NCBI GenBank assembly: GCA_003996215.1
Contig: QJPP01004075.1
Span: 62,001-126,000, forward strand
Reading direction: 5' to 3'
Source: Jaltomata sinuosa
Taxonomy: Eukaryota; Streptophyta; Magnoliopsida; Solanales; Solanaceae
Length of the DNA stretch: 64,000 nucleotides
Under the pieces are notes generated by a model. It saw only the letters and a program-made list of their open reading frames with translations. It did not search any database and was not told the DNA's origin. The translations under genes were made by a program, and so were the position numbers. Positions 33,416 through 47,027 of this stretch are shown one piece after another; the first letter of the stretch is position 1; every line of letters starts with the position of its first letter.

Positions 33416-36400
33416 TGCCATGACCCAATTTCTCAGGTCATGATGGCACCTACAACCCCCCTGTAGGTGAACCAATCCTCATAGCCCAGAATGGTTAGTA
33501 ATGGGCTACTCTCTAAATAAAGCACGCAAGAAGCAATATAAGCAGAAGCAAGATCAGAAGTAAGGAAATGGAGAAACCAGAATATATATGTATATAGAGA
33601 AAACTAAACTATCCCACGAACTGGTATCACAGTATAAGAGCCGCTACTAAATATACAGAGTACAAGAGGGTACAAAAATATGAATATATATATGTCTCTA
33701 AATAGAAAAAGAGTACATGGTACAAAATAAGAGATAAAAGTCAAGCCCCAGTCGCCAGGAGCTCACCCTAAGTCTCAGATGTCTGGAGTCACTGCACGAG
33801 TCTGCGCATGATCAATGGCGATAGCTCATACTAAGATCTACACCAAAAGATGCAGAAGTGTAGTGTGATCACTAATTGCAAAGTAACCGGTACCTAGTAG
33901 GCATTCTAGGCCGACTGAGCACATATAAGATATAAAAGCAGTAAATAGCAAATAAGAAGGAAATAGTCACAGAAGCAAGCAGAGGAAAACACATGGGAAC
34001 TAGCAACAGATAGAAAACAAGGAGAATACAAGTGTAATATGCTAGCCACAGTAATAGAGAACGCACTTGGATCCTTGCAACACTCAATATATAAAAAGAG
34101 AGTTTAAGAAGAACGGAGGTATACCAGTACCCTCAAGTAAAATGGAAGGAAAGAACGACAAAAAACATTCTCATGCTTCAATTACAATACTACTAATGAA
34201 ATCATGCTAATAAAACAAGTCTCAGGATAAGAATAGTCAAACAATAACCCGCAAGTATTCATAAAATTAACTAGTACAACAATAGGATCGAATAACAAAT
34301 CTACCTATAGTCCTAATGGGCGCCCATATACCCGAGGAACATATACTAGTGAAAACAAACCCTCTAGCACCCCATACTACTAGAGCGTACACTCAACAAA
34401 TAGCAAACAAGGATAGAATCGAACACAAGATTAATGATATGATATGATATAGTGAAACTAGGTGTGACAATAGTACTTTATGTACCTCCTCCAGTGCCTA
34501 TAGGCCTAGTAGGTAGGATCCATGGAAGGTGTCCCCCGCATACCTCAACTACACTGTATACCCCTCCTCCAACACTCGTAGTACGTAACCCCTGGTTCGG
34601 ATCGGCAAGGTCCATGGAGGTCCTTGACCACATACTAAATCTCAAAATCTCAAATATAACCGCTCAAAGTGTGTCCAGGTCTAACCCAGTGATTGAAATC
34701 TCAGAGTGAGTGCTAGGAGTCTATTTGGGTCTAAATCAGTGATTGAAATCTCAAAGTGAGTGCCCGAAGTCTATCTGGGTCTAAATCAATGATCAAAATA
34801 TCAAAGTGAGTACCCAGAGTCTATCCGGGTCTAAATCCAAAATAAAAATAAGTCTAGCGCTCAGCTCGGTCGAGTCTAGTATCATCTCAAAATTAGTGGT
34901 AAATATGTCTAGCACTATGGCTCAGCCGAGTCTAGTATCAGTGTGAAAATCTAGTGATAAATCATCATTTAATCTCTTTTACTCCAAGAAGATCCATAAA
35001 ATCAGTTTCAAATCCTTTTATAATCAATTATACTGGAAAATGGGCCATCAAGGCCATGCAAGGTTTAGAAAAGGGTGATAGTTAGGCCGCAGCCTAAGTA
35101 GTAGTAAATAATGTAGAAAAACTCTTTATATGAATAATAATGGTATTCTCAAACACAATCTGTAGCTCAATGTCTCACAATCAACCTATCGGCCCTGTAC
35201 AGGCTCAATCCATTCTATATCATAGGTAACCAGCCTAAAATTGTAATCTAATGTCCAGGACTCACGTACATTCCTAAGTAACCCATACCATCGATGGTCC
35301 AAAGGAATTACAAGGCCACACAGGGCCACAAGGGGTGATACTACACAATGTGATCAAATACTAAAACAAACATGAGAAATAAGATTGAAAGAAAGAAAGT
35401 GGACAAAGTCTGGGGTGCCAAACTAGTAAACGCAACCCAAGGATGCAAAATAGTAGAATTATAGCCTATATACGCAGAGTCTATGTAGAGAAAATTGTAA
35501 CTTGCCTTTCGTCAAACAACAAGCTACTGGAAAGTCATTGTCCAAGCATGACTGCTCTAAGAAGCTTCGAACAGCTAACACACTATCAAGAACATAATAT
35601 ATGCGTTAAAACAAATTTAACGATACCCATATTGCTAAAAGTTTAGCCGGGTCAAAATCTGGGTCTAAAGTAGGACCGTGGGCCCAGCAACCTAAAACTG
35701 GAAATGAAGGTTACCACAGGGTCCCCAACATCACCAAAAGCACATGCTCGAAATTAAGCGGGAATGAACAAGGGAAAGGCTCAAAACAGCCTTTGAACCT
35801 TAAGAGAAACATTAAGAATCAAAATGATGAAATTACAGAATTTAAAGAATTAGAACTTATAATTTACGATGGAGAAATGATCACGGGCAAGGAATTAATC
35901 ACCCTAATGCTTGGAATGAATCAACACTTTAAAAAGGAGCTTAAAGCTCAATAACAATGGTGGAATGTTGTTATAAGGTGAAGAAAACAAAGGGAAAGAT
36001 TTATATACAGCCAGGGGTCCTTCTTCACGATTGATAAGGGACCCCAATGCAGTCGTAATGATCATACTAGCTAGACCATTATGATCATGAAGGCTATCTA
36101 TATGGTTGCAAAGAACAAAGAATTATCGACTGCATCGCGGTCACAAGAAGGGACCTCGCGATTGTGAAGAACAAAAAGGCACAGGGTCCACAGGCCTCTC
36201 TTTGCGGTCGCATAAAGGGAACCTCGCGGTTACGATGCCGAAAGAGGCACACCATTATGATCGCATGGCCTCCCTCGTGGTCATGATTAAGCCCTAAGGT
36301 CTTTCACCTACAACAGCAACCAACAGAAAAAGATTAAGGCAAAAAGTCTTCGGATGGGCCCACCGGACTCATCTGGGACCCCCTGCATGCAAATGAACTA

Positions 36401-36993
36401 TGTTACCCTACCAGAAATGTTATTTCAGACTTAACGGAATTGATGGAAATCCCAATGGCGGTTGATTTAATGAAAATTGGGCCCTACGCCAAAAACCAAC
36501 CTTAACTAAAATGAAACCAACACCCCAAAATGAGTCTGGAAGCCTCACCCGAACCAAAGATCCCTCTATACCAAAGTCAATATTCTGGAGCTGACAGTGT
36601 TGATGGAAATCCCATCTAAGGCTGTCTTCTCTGAATGTTGACCAAAGTCAAACTTCCAAACTTAACTAACCTAAAACCAGAGAAAAGGAGATAAAACCAA
36701 ACCAAAAGCTCCCAGAACCCAGCCAAGGGTCCAACTAGACCAAAATCCATGCTCCAAAGCTAACAGAATTGTCAGAATTTAATGTTGAGCATAATTGCTA
36801 AGAATGTTGACTGAAGTCAATGATTTCCTAAGTTTAATCTCTAAAATAGGGAAACGTACATAAAGGATAAACAAATGGCTCAGGCACCAAACCACCGATC
36901 CCAGCAAGTCATAAATAACTTGGGGCCGCTACATGAAAGCTCTAACAGTACAGAGAAAGTTAAAATGCAAAAATAATTAGAAGGGTCATTACA
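33416..36993 (-). repeat. LTR D
   Basis: 3.58 kb from TGCCATGACCC to GGGTCATTACA. It shares with LTRs C and X the block GGTAC(C)TAGTAGGCATTCTAGGC near 33890. An 85-codon plus-strand open frame (34452-34709) corresponds to part of a minus-strand frame in X (4418-4654); it is not annotated as a gene. Confidence 0.8.
34680..34838 (-). repeat. 50-bp tandem repeat in LTR D
   Basis: Units begin GATTGAAATC at 34691 and 34741 and GATCAAAATA at 34791, a 50-base period with just over three units. Confidence 0.8.
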
Positions 36994-37055
36994 TGAACAT
37001 ATCAAGTTATTTAATTCAAAATGCATGTCATGATCATTAGAGCGGACTACCATAT
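36994..37055. other. Short spacer between LTR D and element C
   Basis: 62 bases ending CATAT (37051-37055). CACAT at 61136-61140 is the likely matching target duplication of element C with one transition. Confidence 0.5.
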
Positions 37056-37197
37056 TGTCACAACCCGAATTGGGCCATGATGGCATCTACTATAACTCCG
37101 AGTAGGCAAGCCAAAATCGAAGATGATTACTGAATGTAAAGACTAATACAAATAGAACGAGCAGAGTAAATGAGATAAATGGGTCACTTTGTATAGA
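37056..37197 (-). repeat. Terminal piece of the 3' LTR of C
   Basis: Starts TGTCACAACCCGAATTGGGC and follows 58359-58500 until the ATAGA at which B inserted. Confidence 0.85.
37193..37197. repeat. Target-site duplication of element B, left
   Basis: ATAGA, matching 48519-48523. The empty site is visible in the other C LTR near 58498 (TTTGTATAGATACATAT). Confidence 0.85.
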
Positions 37198-38676
37198 TGA
37201 TGACGTCCAAAACAACTCTCCTAAAAAGAGGTGGTAATGGTCATCGCAAAAATAATAACCCAACACGAGTTGGGGTCGAATTTAAGAGGGCTGGTACGGA
37301 GATTTACCACAAGTTTTAAGTCGATTCACAAGACAAAGCGCAATGTTAAAGCTAGTAAAGGTAATAGGGGAATTGGTTTTAGCAACGTAAATTCAAATTG
37401 TAACAAAGAAATGGTGTAAACACAAGTGTTTATATCAAGATTAGAAAAACAAGGGGTGTGCTTTTAATGGGGATGAGCATTGGGATTGGGGTTGATTATT
37501 CAAGCTATTTTTGATCAAAGTACGGGTAGCCTTGGTTCAAGTCATGTTTAGTTGTTTTTAACCTACCAAACATATATACACCATGGTTCCTCTCGAACTC
37601 CATAGTTTAGCAACAAAATAACCAATTAGCTTAGATGAGTTAAGAGATTTCTAGCCTCAACTCTTAGGTGGTAATTTGCTAAACTAAGATATTTCTAGCC
37701 TCAATTCTTAGGTGTAAATCCCAAATTCCTACTATTGAATCCTTGCCCAATTATAGAACTCCTTTCTCAAGCAAGAACTTAATTAGAAAGCTAAATTAAT
37801 ATTTGCAACCATCAATTTTATAATTGAATATGAAGGATTCAATAGACCCATACATAATAATCAATTATAAACCCAAATAATCAACGCCCATCCCCAAATT
37901 CAAACACTCATCATGTACATGCCCCTAGAGTTAAATTTAGCTACTCATAATGAAGAAAAAAGAGAATATACCAAGTGGGTAATCTTTAATTCCGTTCATC
38001 TTCATAAACTATCTTTAATTCCAAGCTTAAATATTCAACAATGGTATTTTTCTTAATTCAAGAAAGAAGAAAGCTAAGAAAACTTATACTAAAAAGTGTA
38101 CTCTAATAACTATATCCTAATTGGGGGGAAAATTGGTATAAAATCCTTGCACAAATTCTAAAAAAAGGTCTTGGAAGCTTCCTAATTACGCAATGGCTTT
38201 TTGGACCATTTTATCCTTAGGGGTACTTGCTATTGGACCTGCGATGGCACCTGCAGCCGCCCTTGACGACTTATGGCACGTCGATGCCAAGTCTCTTGGG
38301 CAGTGTTGAACCTTCATATGTGGCTCCATCTGTGCAGGCACCTGCGGCCGCCCTTGATGACTTGCGGCCATAATATGCCTATATTCCAAGGTAGTGATTC
38401 CACTCCCACTTGCATTGGCACCTGCAAAGTGCAGATGACTTCATGTGACTCACAGGTCCTTGCTTACCTCTTGAGTGGATCTTTTCTCTCTCGGTCATAT
38501 CTTGACTTAGCCTCCATTTATTGCTCATTATGGGTTCAAATTCTCTTCTTCCTTCATTGATCAAGAGTGTGATGAATATAAGACAATAAAGGCATAAAAT
38601 CCTCCTAAATCACATCAAATCAAGGTAATAATTCATGATTAAGAGCTAAATAAGTTGGTAGATTACCAACTTATCA
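37198..38676 (-). repeat. 3' LTR of B
   Basis: Collinear with 47050-48518. On the minus strand it starts TGATAAGTTGGTAATC, the same opening as the A LTRs. A palindromic word array is at 38200-38460 (CACCTGCGGCCGCCC and similar). Confidence 0.87.
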
Positions 38677-38713
38677 AACCCCCAAACTTAAACTATTGCT
38701 TGTCCTCAAGCAA
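38677..38713 (-). other. Polypurine tract and pre-PPT hairpin of B
   Basis: AAGTTTGGGGGTT (minus) touches the 3' LTR. Just upstream, TTGCTTG-AGGA-CAAGCAA (38696-38713, minus) is a perfect seven-base-pair hairpin with an AGGA loop. Confidence 0.8.
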
Positions 38714-41052
38714 AGCACTCATAAGGCCAAGGATTGAAACAAACTTCTCAAGACACAAGGATCGCACAAATGACTATACCGACTCAAAGACTGAAGAAAG
38801 TAATAAACAAAAAACTCCAAACAAAATATTCAAATCAAAAGACACTCACTCATTTGGTATAACAATAAACACAAGGCAAAAAATTGTTTACTTCAAGATT
38901 CTTTTTCAAGAGAATTCTTTCATTCAAAATCAGGGGAGCTTTTCCTTCAAAACAGGATTATCAAGCTTTTCAAGTCATTGGAATTAACCTTCAAGGTTTG
39001 TCTCAAGATTTACTACATAACTTGTCTCATTCATTCCCCCCAATTGAGATCAAGACTTCACTATTCACTTCAAGGATGCAATGCCACTCACCACAAGAGA
39101 GAATCCCCCTTACAATCATGCAATTCACAATATAGGGATTATAAAAGAACAGAAAGACTCTCACTCTCAAAGGAGTTCAATTGCATACACATAGAACCAT
39201 GGGCTTACCCTTTATGTAATTCACCACTAATGTAGAGTTGCAAAGATCAGAATCACTAATGACTTGCGGGTAACTGTGTAGGCTAGGGTTAAGGGGAGGA
39301 TTTCATTTGGTTCAAGTGACTAAACCTCCTTAACTCTATCATTAGGCATTCAAGTGCACCGCTCACATCTTTGATTCAACTTTTCCTTATCCCTCCCTCT
39401 CACAATCCCAATTTTTCCTACAACCTATTATTTTAATCACCCTTTGCTTTAGCTTATGAGGTAGCACCACTCAATTCTTTTTCTTTCATTCTTCCCTTCT
39501 TTTGAACATTTTCAATCAATTATTAAGATAAGCATAGGGTGCTACCTCACAATTGAAGCTCAACTCCTCCTTCTACCATCAATAATGCATACACCCCTCA
39601 ACTTAGTCGGTTGCCTACATCAGCATTCTATTTTTTCATTCATATTCCCCCCCAAACTTAGGCTTTAGCTTACACTTTCCTTGATAGCAATTAGGGAGGA
39701 ACGGGTACCAAAATAGAGGGTTCAAAGAAGGTCAAGGTGTATAACATGGGTGCCAAGGAAAGATTAAAGGCTCAAAGGAGGTTGACTAGGATCAATGTTA
39801 AGGGAAGGAACTTTTGGTAAAGTGACTATTCAAAAAGAGGCTAAGGTCATCTTCCAAGCTAAGCAACATCTAGGATTTCACCATGAATCACATTAGGGGA
39901 AAGTTCTAGATGACATGCATACACAAGAACTAACTAGACCTTTCCTCACAAAGTATCACAACACAAGAAGTTCATAATTAGTCTCAAAATCAATTAGGAT
40001 GAATGAATTTTGACAAGCTATTCTGAGTTCCGCACAACTCATTTGTGAATCAACTAGCCAAATGGAGAATGTGCAAGTCATGACAAGAGAATGCTTTTAC
40101 AAAAATCATTTTTCCCTCTTTTCTTAATTTCTTTTTCAATTTTTTTTGCCAAGAAAAATGTTTTGGTGGTCCCATTTGAGACAAGTTCGACATGGACTCA
40201 AAATAAATACTAAACTTGGCATTTTCCCTTAAAAGTCATCTCTCAATATATCATAGGGCAATATCATCCGATTTGACACAAAAATAAAGAAAAGAAAAAT
40301 TTGCTGCTTGGGAAAGAACCATATTCTGAAGAAAACCCTTGGAGTTTATTCAAAAACTAACTATTATCTACAAGGCGATATTTAATGTATGCACCCATGG
40401 ATCATTTGAGAATGAGGACCATCATAGACACTAAGCACAATTTTCAAGGCATGGAAGTAAAACAATTTAGTGTGTAAGACTAACCCGCAAAATAGAAATC
40501 TCACATCCAAAACATAATAAAAAGATCAATCCTGGCAAGGGAACAATATAAAATATGAGAGACTTCACATAACTGAATACATACAATGAAAACATACTTG
40601 ACAAGGGCCAAATGATGATATCCATTACAATCAAACCCAACAAGGGCACCAATAAAAGGTAAATACCTCCACCGCTAACTTAAAGCAAAACATTATCCCC
40701 AATGCCCAAGGATAACAAAAGAGGAATAGGTATCTAAGGATGAGGATGATGTCTTCCCAAATGTCGCGGGTGCCTCTCTCTTATGGTCTTAGGTTTCAGA
40801 GGAATGTATGCATGGGTTGGGTCGATCTTAAAACCGACAATGGAAGGGATCGACAGGTCTCTGGATACCTCAAGAGGACCATATGGGTCGACAACTTCCT
40901 ATCTATTTGTAAGTGTCATCAATTGCTAAAAATATAGGGTAGAAAGACCCCAATTATAGTCTGTATGATGATGTTCAATCTCCACTCTATGCAACTGTGT
41001 CCTACTGAACTTCTTGTGAGGGCCCTAGATGTTGTGTGATCTCTACATCAGT
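38714..41052 (-). other. Non-coding 3' interior of B
   Basis: Corresponds in position, and weakly in sequence, to 16674-18665 of A. It has the sister motif CCCCCCAAACTTAGGC near 39650 on the plus strand. No gene. Confidence 0.6.
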
Positions 41053-42473
41053 CTATTCTACCTCTTGAATCTTAGCCTTTCCAACATTCTTAGTCAGATC
41101 ATCACCCATACACCAATCATCTGGAGGACTCCTATCTCTCCGAGGTAATGCCGGAGTAGGAGGCGGTAAATTTAGGTCCAAATGTGGAACCCTTAATGTA
41201 GTTCGGCCTAATTCTTTTTTGAGTGAACTAAGACCCCCTTCCACTATATCAATTTGAGCACAAAGTTTGCCCAAGCTACTCATTACCAGCTTTAAAGCTG
41301 CTTTGATAGCATTTTGAATCATGGATAGAAATATCTCTAGCTATCTTACACAAAAGATCATCATTTTTGTGAGCTATATGAGCAATCTTGAATAACACAC
41401 ATGATGAAGAAGGTGCTGGCAAAGGAGAGGGCCTAGGTGGTAGGGAAGAAGTTCGAACATTTTTTGACACTCCAGGGGTAGGAGCTGTATTTTTCAACTG
41501 AGAATAAGTAACATTAAGAGGAGATCTAGTAGCATCTGAAGCTTGCAGATCGATAGAAAACTTCCTCTTTTAGACACGATGAGCATGTTTAGCTCTCTTT
41601 ATGTCTAAGTCAATCACGCCTTCCGCTCAGGAGATTTTGTCTAATGGCAGCAATATAGTAAATTCTGATCAAATGCATAGCATACTGATAAGGAAATGGA
41701 AGGGTCTAGAAGTAGACTGATGCCTAGACTTTCTCTTGAATTAATCAGCTATAATCTCCCCCTAATTGATATAAATACCAATCATTATGCAAGAGATGAG
41801 AATAGCTACCTCAATAGAGACATGGGTGGTATTATTTGATGGAATGAGTCTTGTGCACATAAAATCTAACCGCATTTGAGCCTCAAACTTTAGATCATGG
41901 AGAGAGATATCACCTATGAACACCGCCCAAAGAGGTTGGCCTTCAGCAATAACACTGGCTACCTAAGCATATGGATCATCTTGTGAAGCTAAATGCCCGG
42001 AAAACACTGACCCAGAACGTATTAGCATATCATAGAAAATAGAGTTGATGGCAGTGGGAGTAATGTCGCCCTCCTTTCCCCATATTAGAACCTATGGCAA
42101 ACATGGAATCTTGTCTACTCGGCCTTTCTTCTTCAGAATGTCTTGTTAAGCTCAATAAGATGCATCAAACTCTCTTACCATCTCTTGGAAATAAGGACTT
42201 AGAACCTCAGTGAGTTGGTCCCACACCCATTTATCGAACTGCTATGCTAAACCGAGGAAGTCATCCTTGAAGGAGTCGACATCAAACCAGGCTTCTTCAG
42301 TAATTACTCGCTTTTTGTGAAAGCTGAGATAATAGAACTCTATCCCCTCAAGGCCAAACTGGAGTTGTGGTTCCAATATTTCCTCATTTTGCACATGCTC
42401 GGAAGGACTGCCAGGTGTCATAGTTTTCATTGGATCTTTTCCTTTGACTTTACGCCTAGATGAATAAATGTTC
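41053..42473 (-). pseudogene. ORF2 of B, Transposase_32-like
   Basis: Homologous to ORF2 of A in position and motifs. After a candidate splice acceptor (TTTTTGCAG, ending at 42474 on the minus strand) the frame reads RRKVKGKDPMKTM, then LQFGLEGIEFYYLSFHKKR, matching FGIEGMRALYKW of A. Near 42067-42038 another frame gives DITPTAINSIFYDM, matching FITPAAINAIY. Further on, VSIEVAILISCIM (about 41820) and two overlapping open frames at 41497-41276 and 41322-41053 form the C-terminal region, including a helix like that of A (LGKLCAQIDIVEGGLSSLKK). Several frameshifts or stops break it. The C-terminus is proline-rich instead of acidic. Function unknown. Confidence 0.65.
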
Positions 42474-43622
42474 CTGCAAAAAGATATGAGCACCACTGGG
42501 ACAAACTATAATCTTTTTGTATTTTTCATATGGAATAAAAAAAAAAACTACAAGAGACTAAGGAATTAAAAAGAAGTGGAATGTTGGCAAGAAGGAAATA
42601 GCACTAGCTAACTTGCTGGCACCTGCGATATCATATGCATTTCACAGGTGGAAACCTACGACACGCACGTGATTACGCAAGCGTGTGGCACTAAGCTGAT
42701 AACAGGAAAAGTCACTTGTACTGGCACTTGTGTTTCGCAGGTGGCGACCCACAACACGCACGTACTGGCGCAAGTGCTTGGCTGTTAACTGGCATGTTTT
42801 AACTCTCAATTGCATTGCCACCTACGTTTCATAGGTGAAGACTTGCGACACGCAGGTGAAGTGCACGTGAAAAATAGTGAATGTTTTAACTCTCTATTTT
42901 CACTTGCATTGCATCTGCATTTCGCAAGGCAACACCTATGGCACGCACGTGCTAAACACATATATAGCTATTTAAATACTGGCCTTCATGCACAAGAAAT
43001 TATTTTTGACCAATTTCTAAGTTCAACGGGTACTCAGACTTCCCCGAAAAACTTCACAAGCATTACCAAGACCTTAATATCAACAAGTAATGTATGCTCA
43101 ATGACTTCCCTTAAGAACGATATTACCCATCCATCATCGGGAACATCAAGCCATTTGATTTATCATGAGAAACACATCAAATTGCAACAATAATCACTCT
43201 CACTCAACCAAAGCACTCATCGAACAATTCATAATCGACTATACTACTCACAAGTAAAATGGTTCACAACTTTAGCCCAAGGCAACAATATTTCAATCAA
43301 ACCCAAAGCAATGACAATTTACCCTTAAGACTGAAATCACCCAATCTATTATAGGGCTAAACCATGCATTACCAATGAGTAGGTTACTCAGAATTCACCC
43401 CAAACTCAATATTGTAGGCTAAAAATCATCACAAATAACATTCATAATCATAAAAACAAGATCTACCAATTTTTCACAAGCCATAACAACCAAAAGACCC
43501 AAAATTGAATTTCAAAATCAGATCTCAAGTAAAAATTGACTATGGTAGATTTCAAGTAGTATACTTTACTAAAAATACTCCTAAAACACATAAAAACAAG
43601 GATCTAATATAAGGGAGCATAC
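42474..43622 (-). other. Candidate intron of B, with word array
   Basis: 5' splice-like GTATGC at 43622-43617 and acceptor-like TTTTTGCAG ending at 42474 (both minus). A palindromic word array fills 42610-42965 (CACCTGCG, CGCAGGTG, ACACGCACGTG). No gene. Confidence 0.45.
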
Positions 43623-43925
43623 CACAAGTGAGGATAATGAAGTAGGGAGTGAAAAATTAAAGATTTTTGACCCAACAATAGTGACCCATGATTTTCTTAA
43701 TGGAAAAAGCACGGCAGTGGTGGCGGTAAGGAGTGCGACAGCATTGAGAAAAGAGGAAAGATGGATTATGGGGAAGAGTTTTAGGAGTTGAGGGAGATTG
43801 TGGAGAGGTTGAAGGTTTTTAGGAGTTGTAATGGTGAAAAGAAGGTGGAAGGGGCGGTTTAAAGGTGTGAAAGAAGAAGAAGAGTCGGGGGCAAAGTTCA
43901 GGTCTGGTCAAGGTCAACGGGTTGG
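43623..43925 (-). promoter_or_regulatory. Pyrimidine-rich leader of B
   Basis: CT-rich in the element's sense, with CTCTTCTTCTTC as in A at 13862. Placed between the post-gag array and the candidate intron, as in A and A'. Confidence 0.4.
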
Positions 43926-43944
43926 TCAAACAATTTAAACTCAT

Positions 43945-44225
43945 ACTTGTGCCTGTAAGACCACTTGCATTTCATAGATCGCCACCTGCGATTTGCATGT
44001 GGTGTTGCAGGTGATGATTATCGGCCAATTTGTGCGCCCAGTTCTCTGTTTGCGACCTGCGACACCACATGCGTGCTGCAAGTCCCCACATGCAGCTCGT
44101 ATATGGTTTTGTAGATGCCAACAAATTTTCTTTTTATTTCAGGTACACTACCTCCAAGGTGTGATACCACCTACGTGCCGCACATTGGCACATGTAAAAC
44201 ACTGGTGGGATGCATGTCTTCCCTA
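43945..44225 (-). repeat. Palindromic word array after gag (B)
   Basis: Variants of CACCTGCG/TGCAGGTG such as CCACCTGCGATTTGC, GTTGCAGGTG and GACCTGCGACACC, the B-type word. Confidence 0.65.
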
Positions 44226-44318
44226 TGAATTTTTCGAACTTAGCCACTTTTCCAATCTCCATGCATTCCTAAATAAAACCAAAAACAACAAAAAGGCAAA
44301 GTAAATAATTCAAAAACA

Positions 44319-44336
44319 CTTTGGTTGCCTCCCAAG
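44319..44336 (-). other. Hairpin after gag (B)
   Basis: CTTGGG-AGGCAA-CCAAAG on the minus strand, one mismatch from the A and A' hairpin, inside a longer conserved stretch (TTAAGCGCTTCTTGGGAGG). Confidence 0.7.
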
Positions 44337-44435
44337 AAGCGCTTAATTTTATGTTGCAGCACGATGATAGTACCTCAAGAATCAAGTTTTGTCTGGAGCC
44401 ATGCCAATACAATTGGCGCAATTCCAACCCAAGCA

Positions 44436-46941
44436 TCAAACATGTATTTTCAAAAGATTCATCATTTTATCTCTTTGCCATGCATTCAACCGATTGGATG
44501 TGAGTAGTGATAGAGTGTCATGAGGACCCAAAACTTCCACCAAATTAGGCAGCTTAGGCATGATAAAATCTTTTGAATCCCTCTTCTCCCGACCATCATA
44601 AAGAACAAGTTGATCACTCGGTGGTTCACCTCCAATCTTTACTTCACAACGATTTTTAACAAGCTTGTCCTTGATGGCAATCACACATATGACCGGATAT
44701 TCATCCGGGGGCTTCAACAGGTTGACAAACATTGAATGTGACTTCTTTTCTTCCTACCCAAAATTTGAGTTCTCCCAACTCAACATCAATGAGTGATCTT
44801 TTGGTGGCCAAAACTGGTTGTCCTAAAATTATAGGCACCTCCAAGGCCACATCACAGTCTAACACCACAAAGTCCACTGGGAGTATGAATTTTTTCTACC
44901 TTTACCAACACATCAAACAAGATTCCTACCAGTCGCTTTATCAACCTATAAGCTATCCATAGCCTTATTGGTGTTGTCTTAGGAGATCCCAAGCCCAACT
45001 TCTTAAAAATCACAAGAGGTATCAAGTTGATGCTTTCCCCATGATCACATAAAACCTTGTTGAACAAATAAACGCCAATATTGCAAGGAATGGTAAAGGC
45101 ACCCAGATCTTATTTCTTTGGGGCCATATTGCTTTCCATGATTGCACTGCAATGGTGTGATACCTCCACCATGCCTACATCAATTACTCGTTTCTTCATT
45201 AAAAGATCCTTCATGAACTTAGCATAGCTTGATATTTGTAGCAATGAGTCTACCAAGGGAATATTTAGCGACAACTTGCTAAAAAGGTCCATAAACTTGT
45301 ATGGAGGAGGACATATGGGCAATGGTTTTGGCTCACTTGAAGCTTGTTCCTCTTTCTCTTCTTTTACATCAATTTCCACTTGGGGTGGTGACTCCACCTT
45401 CTCTTTTTCTTCACTTGGATTTTCATCCACTGCATCCTAATTCTTCTCATCATCCTTCTTCTCAAACACAACTTCTTTGGTTGGTTTGGCTACACAATCA
45501 AGCATCTTCCTACTTTGTGTGACAATTTCCATCACATGGCCATTCCTCTTCGGGTTTGGGTGAGTGTCACTAGGGAGAGTGACCTTCAACCAGGGGTTCA
45601 TTTGGGATGATAGGTGTTTCATTTGGGCCTCTAAGAACTTGATCAAAGTTGAATGAGAGCTCATGGTTTGGGTAAGGTTAGAAACATCACTCTTCAAATC
45701 TTTCACCCTTTTGTCTGTAGACTCTACCTTCTTCAACACACGTGACAACATGTCTTCAATCTTGGAACTAGTAGGATCACTAACACTTGGTTGGAAGGTA
45801 GAAGCATCTACCTTGGGTGGAGGAATGTATGGGTTAGCACTTCGATGATTGTAGCAATCACTATCTCTGTCATGATCTCTCCATGGACTATCATGGTCTC
45901 TTCCTTGCTCTTAATCTCTCCATTGATTACCTATTTCCCTATTCCAACCTTGATTCTCTTCTCGTGGTTGCCAAGGGCCTTGATTGGCACCTTGGTACCC
46001 TAGGAGATAACCCGCCATTTGATTTACCAAGAAATAAACTTTCTCATCAACCGATGTATAAGCACTACCTTCATTATGGCTTTTGGCTTCATTGGCTCAG
46101 ACGACATTAACACTTGTAGTTCCGACACCCATCATATGTTTGGCTAGCAATTCAATTTGAGTCATCATCGTAGCCATAGCCTCATCCCATTCTTCCTTTT
46201 TCCTTCTCATCTCATTTGTCATTATGGAGGAGGTGACACTTGATGCCATATAGACCCATCTTATTTGCCAAGCCCTATTTGTCTTAGTCATTCTATCCAA
46301 AAGAGATTTTGCTAGACCAAATGTTTGATCCATGATAGAACCACCCACAATATTGTTTTCCATGGATTTGTTCATTGAGTCAAGTGACAGATAAAAGCTT
46401 TATAGTAGAACTCCATCTAGTAGCCCGTGGTTCGGACATAATAACTTTTTCTTGAACTCAACCACACCTCATGCAAAGGTTCATCCAGCAACTGTCGGAA
46501 GTTTCTGATTTCATCACTCAATTACAACATCCTTGAAGGTAGGAAGAACTGGTCTAAAAAAGCCTCAACTAACTCATTCGATGATGTGACAGAGACCTCG
46601 GGGAGCTCCTCTAGCCAAGCGGTTTCCAATCTCGTGAGAGAAAATGGAAATAGCCAAAGTCGAATTAACTCTTGACTAATATTTTGGATGTTAAATGGCT
46701 GGAAAATCTCTACAAAGTTTCAAATGTGCCGATTAGTATCCGCATTTGGTAGTCCTCCATACAAGCCCTTTATTTGTATCAAATGCAACATAGTGCTAGT
46801 CACGTGGAAGACTACATTACCAATGGTGAGAGGTAAGTGAATACCGCTTGCGGCACCATGAACAACTGACTCATCCTCCATATCCATAAATCCATCCACG
46901 TTTCCTTGCTCGCTAGCGTGGCTCATAAGTAACATATTCAC
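44436..46941 (-). pseudogene. Gag-protease region of B, frame-broken
   Basis: Read leftwards: 46941-46720 gives the gag N-terminus, with GNVVFHVTSTMLHLIQIKGL nearly as in A, ending at an in-frame TGA where A has tryptophan. About 46700-46380 encodes a damaged gag domain. 46375-46097 has LLDRMTKTNRAW and EEWDEAMATMMTQIELLAKHMMG, and 45751-45437 has the coiled-coil segment LSRVLKKVESTDKRV. 45430-45110 is an acidic, proline-rich linker followed by KFMKDLLMKKR. 45067-44852 is an aspartic protease-like stretch, VLCDHGESINLIPLVIFKKL, keeping D, G and S of the active-site loop. 44732-44436 is the usual segment after protease. Nothing like reverse transcriptase follows. Gag would form particles and protease would cut them. 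Confidence 0.8.
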
Positions 46942-47027
46942 AACACCAAAAATAACAAAAATATAAAAGAAAACAAAATGCTAAACTAATGTGAATCAAT
47001 AGACAATAAATGGCAATCAAAAACCAA

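Noticed and set aside
42810..43193. 127-codon plus-strand open frame
   Set aside because: It is antisense to element B, inside the word array and candidate intron, with no family features.
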